The notes: generated from the letters alone by a model not told the origin. A DNA stretch of 64,000 nt from Bacteroides intestinalis (GCF_003464595.1 NZ_QRZF01000003.1:434001-498000), one strand, 5' to 3'. Counted from the first letter of the stretch, positions 48,603 to 57,275 are shown. Numbers and translations are program-made.

Positions 48603-49088
48603 TTAGATGAGGGTCTTATTCTTTTTTATGATAAAGAAGTGATAAAGAAAAGGCCAAATTCCCCCTTTCCCGGATATCTTATTCTCATAATCTTTCATCA
48701 TTTTCTCATGAATTTCAAGGATTTCATGTGTATAATTCATCATTTTCTCTAAGTTCTCTCCCAGTTCTGTTTCCCGTCGGGCGTGCTTATGAATTTCCTC
48801 TAATAAATCATCGTTGACTTTTTCCAGACGGGCTTTTTCTTGATAAAGCCAATTCAAATGCTCTTTTCGCACTCGTTCCATCATGGTATCATCAGGATAA
48901 GATTTTAGTGAATTAAATTCGAGAGCTTTGTCAAGTTCGTCAGTATCTATCAGTGGGTCATTGTCTTCATAAGGTTCTGTGCCTATAGAAGAGCATGTCA
49001 GATAACGTAACCTAATCCATTCCCGGATTTGCTCTTTCGGTATGCCGTATTTCTCAGCTACTGACTTTGTAGATAATCAATTAGCCAT
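48603..49088 (-). pseudogene. HTH-type/coiled-coil gene with a stop at codon 4
   Basis: From the ATG at 49088 the frame reads M-A-N-stop and then stays open to 48603 (in-frame TGA at 49079-49077). After the stop comes LSTKSVAEKYGIPKEQIREW, a helix-turn-helix-like start typical of small Bacteroides DNA-binding proteins, then an acidic linker and a long coiled coil (ARLEKVNDDLLEEIHKHARR, ENLEKMMNYTHEIL) and a hydrophobic WPFLYHFFIIKK end. Without the stop the protein would have about 160 residues. The only later ATG (48884) would give 93 residues lacking the HTH. A nonsense mutation, a sequencing error, or use of the short form are the options. Confidence 0.6.
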
Positions 49089-49139
49089 ATAGTGTTTGAT
49101 TATAAGTTTAAAATCATTCCCTATACGGCTATAATGGCT

Positions 49140-49330
49140 TTATTATAAAGGTACGGGGGCATTACTCTATCCCTAAGGTCAGGTATGTAGCGCACCCTTA
49201 ACGCAGGAAGAATAAGCCCGTACCAATAACTGATACAGGCTACGCTCATCCGGTCGTTAGATACAAATCGCTACATTTTAACCTAACCGAAGGAGGACAT
49301 GATATATGTTAAAATATCATCATGTCAAAT
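49140..49330. other. Non-coding stretch with several inverted repeats
   Basis: No gene. GGTACGGG (49150-49157) and CCCGTACC (49217-49224) are complementary, and CATGATATATG...ATATCATCATG near 49297-49325 can form another hairpin. It lies upstream of the broken HTH gene, so it could be its leader or a remnant of a mobile element. Confidence 0.4.
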
Positions 49331-49414
49331 AGTTCAGTTGCAAAGATACGCCTTTTTTCACATTTAACAACGAAATCATGGATTTGTTTCTCCATTTTGC
49401 GTAACTTTTTATTC

Positions 49415-49629
49415 AGTAACGCTTAAAAAATAACTTGGTACATAAGCAAGTGCGGCGAGTAAGTGCATAAATGATAATTTATTAGTGATTAATGTTTAGT
49501 GATAAGTGATTAGTGCCATGCGGAATAATTGCGTAGCCCACTAATCATTTATCACTAAACATTAATCACTACGAAGCTCCGCTTCGATAAATTATCATTT
49601 ATGTACCAACTTATTTTTTAAGCGTTACT
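49415..49629. mobile_element. MITE-like 215-bp inverted-repeat element
   Basis: Ends are AGTAACGCTTAAAAAATAA and TTATTTTTTAAGCGTTACT, a 19-bp perfect terminal inverted repeat. The complementarity continues through TTGGTACATAA, ATGATAATTTAT and AGTGATTAATGTTTAGTGAT to a loop near 49520-49540. The left arm has an extra 25 nt (49446-49470 region) and the right arm a small hairpin insert (CGAAGCTCCGCTTCG). There is no coding capacity. No target-site duplication is evident. Confidence 0.6.
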
Positions 49630-49940
49630 TTGTCTTTTGAGTTTTTTTGCGATTTATCGGTAACTTCGTATCGCGCTCAATGACATCGAAAGGAATTTCG
49701 CTCTGCTTGATGGCAAAAAGTGACTTGATAACATCTTTTCTCATAGCCTTTCCTTTTATTTAGGACAAAAAATGAAAATCTTTCCTGAATGAAAGGAAAT
49801 ACTCGATGTTTTTTTTGTTTTCTTGGAAAAACGGCATAAAAGCGTCTATTTTCCTTGGATAAGTGGCGTAATTGTACTAATTTCGTCTTGGAAAAACGGC
49901 AAGCGGGTGCTTTTGTCGTTTAGGATAAACTGTAGAAGCC

Positions 49941-51287
49941 ATGCTGAAAAGAAAGATTGACCATTACATTAAGCGTTATTATGAGACCACTCGTAATGCT
50001 TTGCTGATTACCGGCGCGCGTCAAATCGGTAAAACTTATTCTATCCGGCAATTTGGAAAGTCGTTCAAGAGTTTTGTTGAGATAAATTTTATAGATAATC
50101 CTGAAGCTGTAGACGTTTTCAAAGGTGCAAAGGGTAGTGCGGATATACTATTTCGTCTGTCGGCCATGACTACAATTCCACTGATTAAAGGTGAAACACT
50201 CATATTTTTCGATGAGGTACAGAAGTGTCCTGAGATGGTTACAGCCATCAAATTCTTAGTAGATGAGGGTTCGTATCGTTATATTTTGAGTGGATCATTG
50301 CTTGGTGTAGAGCTGAAGGATTTGCGTTCGGAACCTGTGGGATATATGGGAATCAAAGATATGTATCCCCTCGATTTCGAGGAGTTTATTTCGTGTGTGG
50401 GCATTAATGATAAAATAATCGACTCTCTGCGTAATGCTTGGGAAAGTCGCGTGGCAGTGGATGAGTTTGTCCACTCTAAAATCATGGAATTGTTCCGCTT
50501 GTATCTGGTTGTGGGCGGTATGCCTGCTGCCGTGAGCAAATATATCGAGAGTAATAATTTGCAAGCAGTAATGGCTGTGCAGCAGGATATCATTCGTTTG
50601 TATAAGCGTGACATTGCTCAATATGATCCTGATAACAAACTTTATATAGAAGAGATTTTTAATCTCATTCCGCCTGAACTCGATGCCAAGAATAAACGGT
50701 TTATCTTGAAAAAGCTCAACGAGAATGCCAAGTTTGAACGTTATCAGAACAGTTTTCTTTGGTTGAAAAATGCGGGTGTTGCATTATCTGTTTATAATGT
50801 GGAAGAACCTAAGATACCCTTATTGCTTGCTCGCTCACGCAATCTGTTCAAACTTTTTCAGAACGATATAGGTTTGCTCGCCGCTCAATACGCCGAAGGT
50901 ATTCAGTTGCGAATTATCAGGGGGGAGAAGAATATTAATTTTGGTTCCGTATACGAGAATGCGGTTGCTCAGGAATTGGTGGCGCATGGTATAGATCCCT
51001 ATTATTATAACAATAAGAAGCGAGGCGAACTGGACTTTGTCATCGAACTTGATGGTAAAGTATTACCCATCGAGGTGAAGTCGGGAAAGGATTATGAGGT
51101 GCATCGTGCTCTGTCTAATATCATGGATTGTAAAGAGTATGATCTTTCCGAGGCTGTAGTGTTCTGTAATGATAATCTGCGAGTGGAGGGCAAATTAGTG
51201 TATGCTCCCGTTTACATGGTGATGTTCCTTGAAAAGAATAATGTGGCGCCAACTTATTACAAGGTCGATTTGTCGATGTTACAATAA
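49941..51287 (+). CDS. AAA_14/DUF4143 ATPase (copy 1)
   Basis: Encodes 448 residues, no signal peptide. Walker A GARQIGKTYS (about 25-34), Walker B TLIFFDEVQKCPE, sensor region YRYILSGSLLGVEL, then DUF4143 from about 190 with the nuclease-like RGELDFVIELDGKVLPIEVKSGKD. The D...E-x-K arrangement fits a PD-(D/E)xK fold. Proteins of this type are numerous in Bacteroides; their function is not established. A related gene follows at 51386. The 310 nt upstream (49630-49940) holds repeated CTTGGAAAAACGGCA units (near 49823 and 49888). Confidence 0.88.
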   Translation: MLKRKIDHYIKRYYETTRNALLITGARQIGKTYSIRQFGKSFKSFVEINFIDNPEAVDVFKGAKGSADILFRLSAMTTIPLIKGETLIFFDEVQKCPEMVTAIKFLVDEGSYRYILSGSLLGVELKDLRSEPVGYMGIKDMYPLDFEEFISCVGINDKIIDSLRNAWESRVAVDEFVHSKIMELFRLYLVVGGMPAAVSKYIESNNLQAVMAVQQDIIRLYKRDIAQYDPDNKLYIEEIFNLIPPELDAKNKRFILKKLNENAKFERYQNSFLWLKNAGVALSVYNVEEPKIPLLLARSRNLFKLFQNDIGLLAAQYAEGIQLRIIRGEKNINFGSVYENAVAQELVAHGIDPYYYNNKKRGELDFVIELDGKVLPIEVKSGKDYEVHRALSNIMDCKEYDLSEAVVFCNDNLRVEGKLVYAPVYMVMFLEKNNVAPTYYKVDLSMLQ

Positions 51288-51346
51288 CCTCATTTTTCCT
51301 TTGGTTTTGATCTAAAATAACCCTGTTTTTCCTTTGGCTTTAGACT
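51283..51346. repeat. Two 31-bp direct repeats between the ATPase genes
   Basis: Copies at 51283-51313 and 51316-51346 share AATAACC and TTTTTCCTTTGG blocks and differ at several sites. The first includes the stop codon of copy 1; the second includes the TTTG of the next promoter. Confidence 0.6.
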
Positions 51347-51362
51347 TTATTCAGTACTTTTG
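51333..51362 (+). promoter_or_regulatory. Promoter of the second AAA_14 gene
   Basis: TTTG (51333-51336), 18 nt, TACTTTTG (51355-51362), matching the Bacteroides consensus; the ATG follows at 51386. Confidence 0.55.
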
Positions 51363-51385
51363 TATTGAATATTAAATGTTTGTCT

Positions 51386-52726
51386 ATGTTTCAACGATTA
51401 GCTCTTACAGCCCTTCATCGGTGGGGCGAAAAGGAAGGACGGAAACCTTTGGTTTTGAGAGGTGCGAGGCAAGTGGGAAAAACTACGTTAGTGAAGCTCT
51501 TTGCCCGAGAGTTTGATGTCTTTATTGAATTAAATCTGGAAGAGAAGGAAAATGCGCGCCTGTTTGCCGGGGAAGTATCGTTTGATGATTTGCTGGCAGG
51601 TATCTATGCCAAGGCAGGTGTCAGGATGGAAAATAAACGAACTCTTATCTTTATTGATGAGATTCAAAATGAACCGGAAGCGGTCAGGTCTTTACGCTAT
51701 TTTTATGAGAAACGTCCTGATCTTCATGTGATAGCCGCCGGGTCATTGTTGGAGAGTCTGGTGGGGAACCATATTTCTTTCCCTGTAGGGCGTGTGGAAT
51801 ATATGGCTTTGCATCCATGTACCTTTACCGAATTTCTGGGTGCATTGGGCGAAAACGTTTTAGTGGAACAAATAGAACGATTGACGGTTCCACAGTCGGT
51901 GCATAGCTATGTGATGGACTTATTCAGGAAATATATGATTGTGGGCGGATTACCCGAAGCGGTGGCGAACTATGCGAAGTACAAGGATTGGGTAAGGCTG
52001 AATGATATTTTTAATTCGTTGATAGCTGGTTATAAAGATGATATTGAAAAGTATGCAAAAAAGAACAAAGAACAAGATATACTCCGTTACATCTTAAATT
52101 ACGGTTGGGGATTGGCGGGACAACGCTTTCAGTTTGCCAAATTCGCAGGTTCTTCCTACAAGTCGTCCGAGATGGGGGATGCCTTTAGGATTTTGGAGAA
52201 AACGCTTTTACTGGAACTTGTTTATCCTTTAATTTCCACCTCGTTTCCTATTCTTCCGGATTTAAAGAGAAGTCCTAAGCTGTTGTGGTTAGATACGGGA
52301 TTGGTCAATTATGTGGCGGAAATGCAGGAACGCCTATTGTTCACTTCTGCAACAGACGAACTGTGGAATGGAGACATAGCCGAACAAGTGGTGGGGCAAG
52401 AATTGTTGGGGGCATCTGTTACATTTGGTACTAAACGAATGTTTTGGGTACGCGATGCCCGTAATTCGCAGGCGGAGGTTGATTTCGTTTATAAGTTCAA
52501 GTCCCGTTTATTACCGATAGAAGTGAAAACGGGAGATAATTCCCGATTGCGCTCTCTGCATCAATTTATGGAAGAGTCGAAAGAGAATATTGCCATACGT
52601 TTGTGGAACGGAACGTTTTGCTCGGATGAAATACGGTTACCTTCCGGGAAACAATATACGTTGTATAACCTTCCATTTTATTATGCAGGGCAGTTTGAAA
52701 GTTTCCTGAATGATAAAGTGGAGTAG
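51386..52726 (+). CDS. AAA_14/DUF4143 ATPase (copy 2)
   Basis: Encodes 446 residues from the ATG at 51386 (MFQRLALTALHRW); an upstream TTG in frame is not needed. Walker A RGARQVGKTTLVK, Walker B RTLIFIDEIQNEPE, HVIAAGSLLESLV, and the C-terminal QAEVDFVYKFKSRLLPIEVKTGDN nuclease-like motif match copy 1, but the two share only family-level identity, so they are not a recent duplication. Each has its own promoter or leader. Function unknown; possible roles in mobile-element or defence biology are speculation. Confidence 0.88.
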   Translation: MFQRLALTALHRWGEKEGRKPLVLRGARQVGKTTLVKLFAREFDVFIELNLEEKENARLFAGEVSFDDLLAGIYAKAGVRMENKRTLIFIDEIQNEPEAVRSLRYFYEKRPDLHVIAAGSLLESLVGNHISFPVGRVEYMALHPCTFTEFLGALGENVLVEQIERLTVPQSVHSYVMDLFRKYMIVGGLPEAVANYAKYKDWVRLNDIFNSLIAGYKDDIEKYAKKNKEQDILRYILNYGWGLAGQRFQFAKFAGSSYKSSEMGDAFRILEKTLLLELVYPLISTSFPILPDLKRSPKLLWLDTGLVNYVAEMQERLLFTSATDELWNGDIAEQVVGQELLGASVTFGTKRMFWVRDARNSQAEVDFVYKFKSRLLPIEVKTGDNSRLRSLHQFMEESKENIAIRLWNGTFCSDEIRLPSGKQYTLYNLPFYYAGQFESFLNDKVE

Positions 52727-52765
52727 GAGTTGAAATTTTAATAATTATTCTCAAAAGACTGCTTT

Positions 52766-53032
52766 TCATCCTTGCTTCCGTTGCAGCTCTATCATCACTT
52801 CATCTACCACGTAGAGGTCGCCCATAAGATATAAGCCGGAAGTTTCGTCATGCAGGTGTTCGCAAGTGTCACTTTCATAGAAGATGTCGAAAGCACGTTC
52901 CGGTTCTATATTGAGACGCTTTGCCAGTAGTACGGAAATCCGTCCTATACGATTCCATAGAATAATGTCTCGTACGGTGATATCATCATTTATTGAGGGT
53001 TCTTGCTTTGGAGTATTAGGGATGTTGTTCAT
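52766..53032 (-). CDS. DUF3791-like small protein (downstream partner)
   Basis: Encodes 88 residues from the ATG at 53032 (MNNIPNTPKQEPS). That start overlaps the stop of the DUF3990 gene by 4 nt (ATGA). The core NRIGRISVLLAKRLNIEPER, then AFDIFYESDTCEHLHDETSG and YLMGDLYVVDEVMIEL resemble DUF3791: a helix, a short acidic stretch and the L-h-x-x-(S/T)G-Y-L-x-x-x-Y-(V/I)-(V/I)-D-E pattern. It is the third gene of an overlapping three-gene cassette and could be the antitoxin or a regulator. Confidence 0.65.
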   Translation of the reverse strand: MNNIPNTPKQEPSINDDITVRDIILWNRIGRISVLLAKRLNIEPERAFDIFYESDTCEHLHDETSGLYLMGDLYVVDEVMIELQRKQG

Positions 53033-53544
53033 GGTTGGCCTCCTTTCTGGCGAGCTTCGTTGTTGAGGAATTCGCAGCCTATATAATGCAGGCATTCGTC
53101 CGTGAGGGACTGGTTGAGCAGACATATTTGATTATTAGGTTGATGCTGTGCCAGTCGTCCGATGGCAGTATTGATATCCATAAGTCCGAGCATATAGAGC
53201 TGCACAGTATCTACCACACGGTTGTCCGCTACTCCCCCTTCTATGTAATCGTATTCTTGCCATAAGGACTCCCCTGAACGGCATCCTACAATGAAGTCAA
53301 GCCATTGTCGGTCGTAGGCTTCGAAGCGTAGGCAGCGATAAGTCGCATGGATACGATCAGTGTCCAGCTCGTAGATGTTGAGCCATTGTGGTAGGTGGGC
53401 GTTGACAGGGCGTACAGCCCAACTAACAGCTTGCTCCCGTAAGTTAGTAACATAAAATCCTCGCCCGAAATCAAGATTAGAACGTCCGGCGTTACAAAGA
53501 GGCTGACTGACGGGGCATGTGGCTCCGTGATAGACGGTTAGCAT
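53029..53544 (-). CDS. DUF3990 family protein (ADP-ribosyltransferase-like candidate toxin)
   Basis: Encodes 171 residues. MLTVYHGAT and LDFGRGFYVTNLREQAVSWA are the DUF3990 hallmarks; a later WLDFIVGCRS and YDYIEGGVADNRV (GxVAD-type) follow. The YHG...GFY pattern parallels the H-Y part of ADP-ribosyltransferase folds, so a nucleotide-transferring toxin is a reasonable idea, but catalysis is inferred from pattern only. Its start overlaps the upstream DUF3791 gene by 7 nt and its stop overlaps the downstream DUF3791-like gene by 4 nt, so the three are translated together. Confidence 0.8.
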   Translation of the reverse strand: MLTVYHGATCPVSQPLCNAGRSNLDFGRGFYVTNLREQAVSWAVRPVNAHLPQWLNIYELDTDRIHATYRCLRFEAYDRQWLDFIVGCRSGESLWQEYDYIEGGVADNRVVDTVQLYMLGLMDINTAIGRLAQHQPNNQICLLNQSLTDECLHYIGCEFLNNEARQKGGQP

Positions 53545-53804
53545 GGTTTGTTTTCTTTTGGTTCGATACCTTGTTGCGCCTCAAGACGTTGAACTGCCTT
53601 CACAATGTCCTGTGTGACGTATTCACGACTTTGTGTATGTAGCGGATCCAACTGATGGGCTATCTGTTGGATCAGTCCTATACGCTTCATTCGCTGGTAC
53701 ATTTCCCGGGCTGTACATCCCAGCCGCTTAGCGGCACATTCTACGCAGAGGGCGGCAAAGGCGAGGCGACTTTCGGTTTCGGTGAATTCAAAATTTCGTT
53801 CCAT
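53538..53804 (-). CDS. DUF3791 small protein (first gene of the cassette)
   Basis: Encodes 88 residues (MERNFEFTETESRLAFAALC). ALCVECAAKRLGCTAREMYQ and LDPLHTQSREYVTQDI match DUF3791, which is regularly found next to DUF3990. The order small protein then DUF3990, with overlapping frames, is the one expected for antitoxin-toxin pairs. A promoter with a canonical -7 lies 34 nt upstream. Confidence 0.78.
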   Translation of the reverse strand: MERNFEFTETESRLAFAALCVECAAKRLGCTAREMYQRMKRIGLIQQIAHQLDPLHTQSREYVTQDIVKAVQRLEAQQGIEPKENKPC

Positions 53805-53837
53805 ACGTATATTTCCCTTTCTGTTCTAAAACAACAG

Positions 53838-53869
53838 CAAAGATAGTACGGTAGAAAGCGAAAGCCAAG
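53838..53869 (-). promoter_or_regulatory. Promoter of the DUF3791-DUF3990-DUF3791 cassette
   Basis: Minus strand CTTG (53869-53866), 20 nt, TATCTTTG (53845-53838). The -7 is a full match and the -33 differs by one base. Confidence 0.55.
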
Positions 53870-54022
53870 TATTTAAGCAAGTTATTCTGCATTTATTGCA
53901 AAAAAGTTCAGCCCATTCATATAAGAGTAAAAGCTTCAATAGTAATTGAGAGGTTGGCAATGAAAAGATTTTCGATAGTTGTCAGCACTCCAGCACTAAG
54001 ACAGCTAATGTGCAATAAAACA

Positions 54023-54049
54023 AATGGTTGTCTTGTGATGACAACCATT
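54023..54049. terminator. Hairpin downstream of the HU-like gene
   Basis: AATGGTTGTC and GACAACCATT pair around a 7-nt loop, 49 nt past the stop at 54098. An outer pair GTCAGCACT / AGTGCTGAC (53981-53989, 54056-54064) encloses it. The remaining gap 53870-54020 shows nothing else. Confidence 0.55.
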
Positions 54050-54097
54050 GTTACCAGTGCTGACAAACTGTTTATCAGCACTGTTTTTCCGACATAT

Positions 54098-54721
54098 TTA
54101 CGCATTTTCTGATTTAATCTCCTGGGATTCACCACGTACATACACTTTATGCGAACCACGCCCAATTGTGCTCAAATATCCCTTTTCCACAAGCAAATTG
54201 AGGTCATTCAGCGCTTTATTCTTCAAAAGTCCTGTGATACTGCTGTAATCTTTGCGTGTAATGAAGGGATGCGTCTCCAAAAACACCAGTAAACGGCGGT
54301 AACGCTCGGCACCGCCAAGCTCCGCACTCTTACGAAAACCATATTTGGCACGCTCCACAAAACCGGCGCACCGCTTGCGGAAATCGGGCGATACGCGGAA
54401 ATGCACTTTGCCGAAAAAGATAGTCTGCGCGTGGATCTCTTTCGGGTCCATCACCGGACGCCCCTTCAGGCCCGCCGAGAAGTATCCCATATTCCCCAAC
54501 TGAACATGATGTCCTTCGGATAAATAAAACGATACCCGATCCTCTATTGCTGCCAACAAACCATTGATGTCACCGGGACTGAAACTGGACATTCGGGAAA
54601 TGTCACTAACCAAACGCTCTGTGTCAATCGTACCTTTATTCACGATGCGTGGATACAAAGGTTGCAATTCGCCGTCACCCTTCGGGTTAGGTCGTCTTTG
54701 GAAATCATACTGTGCTGCCAT
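54098..54721 (-). CDS. HU-like DNA-binding protein with C-terminal winged-helix region
   Basis: Encodes 207 residues. The first 125 follow the Bacteroidales HU-like pattern (ELQPLYPRIVNKGTIDTERL, FSPGDINGLLAAIEDRVSFY, SEGHHVQLGNMGYFSAGLKG, KVHFRVSPDFRKR). Residues about 140-195 add a winged-helix-like unit (FLETHPFITRKDYSSITGLL, LNLLVEKGYLSTIGRGSHKV). It is divergent from the VirE-type gene at 55166, a pairing often seen in Bacteroides. A role in regulating or packaging DNA near that gene is likely but unproven. Confidence 0.8.
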   Translation of the reverse strand: MAAQYDFQRRPNPKGDGELQPLYPRIVNKGTIDTERLVSDISRMSSFSPGDINGLLAAIEDRVSFYLSEGHHVQLGNMGYFSAGLKGRPVMDPKEIHAQTIFFGKVHFRVSPDFRKRCAGFVERAKYGFRKSAELGGAERYRRLLVFLETHPFITRKDYSSITGLLKNKALNDLNLLVEKGYLSTIGRGSHKVYVRGESQEIKSENA

Positions 54722-54846
54722 TGTTTTTTGTTTCTGTTTAAAGGGTTAATACTGTTCTTCCCAAGTGATTGAAAGCTACAACAAGGCAGAAAAATGTGCA
54801 GATAGTCTGTCGTTTTTGTACTTTTGGCTTAGGATAAATGTTCTTA

Positions 54847-54966
54847 TGCTTAGTCTAAAACTTCGTCTTGCAATTGCGGGTTGTCCGGTGGGCAGTTGCA
54901 GGCTGTTCAGTTCCCATATCGAAACCGTCGGGTCCGCAATTGCAGGATGAAATTTTAGACTAAGCA
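54847..54966. repeat. 33-bp imperfect inverted repeat with 54-bp centre
   Basis: Arms 54847-54879 and 54934-54966 start and end TGCTTAGTCTAAAA / TTTTAGACTAAGCA and reach CAATTGCGG / CCGCAATTG. Three positions differ; on the plus strand two are G-T pairs. A third related block (GGCAGTTGCAGG) lies in the centre. It sits between the divergent HU-like and VirE-type genes. The rest of the 54722-55165 gap shows only the promoter at 55083. Confidence 0.7.
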
Positions 54967-55082
54967 AAGATACGAAATAAATAAGGTAAAAGCAAGTATT
55001 CTCTTAAGTATTCGTTAATTTTTCTCATGCATTTAGGAGGGTAATCTTTAAGGATGAATAGAATAACAAAAGGCATTTATAA

Positions 55083-55114
55083 TTTGTTTGCAGCGTATAT
55101 TATGCGTACCTTGC
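55083..55114 (+). promoter_or_regulatory. Promoter of the VirE-type gene
   Basis: TTTG (55083-55086), 20 nt, TACCTTGC (55107-55114), one base off the -7 consensus. The start codon at 55166 follows after about 45 nt of leader. Confidence 0.5.
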
Positions 55115-55165
55115 AGCCGCTAAGGAACAACCCTTATTGCTCAATTATTTCAAAAACATATACTG

Positions 55166-57259
55166 ATGAAAATAACTCTTATCAGAGAAAGCCGGGAGAG
55201 TGGAAAAGAAACCCTCAGCACCTGCGAAGCTGACGCATGGATAGACCGGATAAAAACAGAAACCAAAGAGGAACACGTCACAAGATTGCGCTCTATGCTC
55301 CTTTATACGAATCCTGACAGCGGAGGATACTACGAACACATTGACAAGTTGCCGCGCATTTATCCCTCCGTGGAATTCGGAAGAAGCAGAAACAACGGGC
55401 GAAAACTGAAACACTACAACGGCATAGTGATGTTGGAGGTAAACCATCTGGCCGGATTGTCCGAAGTGGAGCTGGTGAAACGGCAGGCGGCTTTGTTACC
55501 ACAAACCTGGGCAGCTTTTGCCGGAAGTAGCGGACGAAGTGTGAAAATCTGGGTGAAATTCGCCCTGCCGGACGGGAATTTGCCGGTGAAAGTAGAAAAT
55601 ATGGAATCTTTTCACGCACATGCCTACCGCATGGCCGTGCAATGTTACCAGCCCATATTGCCGTTTCCCCTCACGCTGCGAGAGCCTTCTATGACACAAA
55701 GCTGCCGCATGACAGTGGATGCATATCCCTACTTCAACCGGCAAGCCATCCCTTTCTGCCTTGAACAGCCCTTCGGTATGCCCGGTGAAGAGACTTTCCG
55801 GCAACGCCAATTGACGGAAAAGAACCCATTGTTAAGACTGAAACCGGGTTACGAAACCTCGCAGACCTTCACATTATTATTTGAAACAACCCTCAGCAAA
55901 GCACTGAATGAAATGGAAGAATGGAAACGAGGCGATGACTTGCAGCAACTGCTGGTGTGTCTGGCAGAACATTGCTTCAAGGCAGGCATACCGGAGGAAG
56001 AGACTGTACGCCAAGTCATGATACACTATTTCAAGCAGGCGGACGAACAAACCGTGCGGACAACTGTCCACAACCTCTATCAGGAGTGTAAGGGGTTCGG
56101 CAAAAAGAAATCTCTGACACCGGAACAGGCTATCGCCTTCCAACTGAACGAATTTATGGAACGCAGATACGAATTCCGCTTCAACGCTTTGACGAACGAC
56201 CTGGAATACCGGCAACGGGACTCCATTCATTTTTATTTCAAACCCGTAGACCAACGCGTAAAAAACAGCATAGCCATGGATGCCCTGCAAGAAGGTATCC
56301 GTGTGTGGGACAGGGATGTGAACAGGTATTTATCCTCTAATCGCGTACCGCTTTATAATCCGGTGGAAGACTATCTCTGCAACCTGAGCCGTTGGGACGG
56401 AAAAGACCGCATTCGCGCGCTGGCCGACCTTGTGCCCTGCAACAATCCTCATTGGAGGGAACTTTTCTACCGTTGGTTCCTGAATATGGTGGCTCATTGG
56501 AGGGGGCTCGATAAGTTGCATTCCAACAGTACATCTCCCCTATTGGTAGGTGCGCAGGGTTTTCGGAAATCCACCTATTGCCGCATCATTCTTCCACCCG
56601 AACTCCGTTTCGGCTACACCGACAGCCTGGACTTCAAAAGCAAACGGGATGCAGAACTATACTTAGGGCGCTTTATGCTGATCAACATCGATGAATTCGA
56701 CCAGGTCAGTATCAATCAGCAGGGATTTCTGAAGCATTTATTGCAAAAGCCTGTTGCCAACCTGCGCAAACCGTATGGCAGCAGCATACAGGAAATGCGG
56801 CGATATGCCTCGTTCATCGGGACAAGCAATCAGAAAGACTTGCTGACCGATCCGAGCGGCAGCCGCCGTTTCATCTGTATAGAAGTGACGGCACCGATTG
56901 ATACAAACGTAACCATCAACTACCGCCAACTCTATGCACAGGCGATGGAAGCCATCGTAAAGGGCGAACGTTATTGGTTTGATGATGCCGATGAAGCTAT
57001 TTTGCGTGAAGCGAACCGGGAATTCGAGCAAATGAGTCCGGTTGAGCAGTTATTCCATTGTTATTTTCGTTCACCGGAGAAGGGAGAAGAAGGCGAATAC
57101 TTGTCCCCCATGCAAATATTGGAACATCTACGGAGTAAGAGTAGGGATATAAAGCTGACAGCTAGCAATGTAAATCACTTCGGAAGAATATTACGAAAGA
57201 ACAACCTGGAATATAAGCGAACTTGCAAGGGTATTGTATATCGGGTGGAAAAGTTATAA
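55166..57259 (+). CDS. VirE-type primase-helicase protein (BT4734/BF3469 N-terminus, P-loop ATPase)
   Basis: Encodes 697 residues. The N-terminal 150 residues (VTRLRSMLLYTNPDSGGYYE, LPRIYPSVEFGRSRNNGRKL, YNGIVMLEVNHL) resemble the BT4734-like primase-type domain, followed by a helical middle. The VirE-like ATPase lies in the C-terminal half: YNPVEDYLCNLSRWDGKDRI, LLVGAQGFRKST (Walker A, about 457-468), LINIDEFDQV (Walker B), ASFIGTSNQKDLLTDPSGSR-RF (sensor/arginine). A DUF3874-like C-terminus ends the protein. Such proteins come from mobile or phage-like modules, where they help replicate DNA. It is divergent from the HU-like gene. No integrase is present. Confidence 0.85.
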   Translation: MKITLIRESRESGKETLSTCEADAWIDRIKTETKEEHVTRLRSMLLYTNPDSGGYYEHIDKLPRIYPSVEFGRSRNNGRKLKHYNGIVMLEVNHLAGLSEVELVKRQAALLPQTWAAFAGSSGRSVKIWVKFALPDGNLPVKVENMESFHAHAYRMAVQCYQPILPFPLTLREPSMTQSCRMTVDAYPYFNRQAIPFCLEQPFGMPGEETFRQRQLTEKNPLLRLKPGYETSQTFTLLFETTLSKALNEMEEWKRGDDLQQLLVCLAEHCFKAGIPEEETVRQVMIHYFKQADEQTVRTTVHNLYQECKGFGKKKSLTPEQAIAFQLNEFMERRYEFRFNALTNDLEYRQRDSIHFYFKPVDQRVKNSIAMDALQEGIRVWDRDVNRYLSSNRVPLYNPVEDYLCNLSRWDGKDRIRALADLVPCNNPHWRELFYRWFLNMVAHWRGLDKLHSNSTSPLLVGAQGFRKSTYCRIILPPELRFGYTDSLDFKSKRDAELYLGRFMLINIDEFDQVSINQQGFLKHLLQKPVANLRKPYGSSIQEMRRYASFIGTSNQKDLLTDPSGSRRFICIEVTAPIDTNVTINYRQLYAQAMEAIVKGERYWFDDADEAILREANREFEQMSPVEQLFHCYFRSPEKGEEGEYLSPMQILEHLRSKSRDIKLTASNVNHFGRILRKNNLEYKRTCKGIVYRVEKL

Positions 57260-57275
57260 TAATTTATTTTTTAGT

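Noticed and set aside
49941..52726. Recent tandem duplication of the two AAA_14 genes
   Set aside because: They share only motifs and general layout; the protein sequences differ over most of their length.
54847..54966. Invertible promoter segment
   Set aside because: The 54-bp centre has no convincing -33/-7 pair facing either gene and no recombinase is encoded nearby.
54776..54967. A 63-residue minus-strand gene
   Set aside because: It is made up of the inverted-repeat arms and has no other support.
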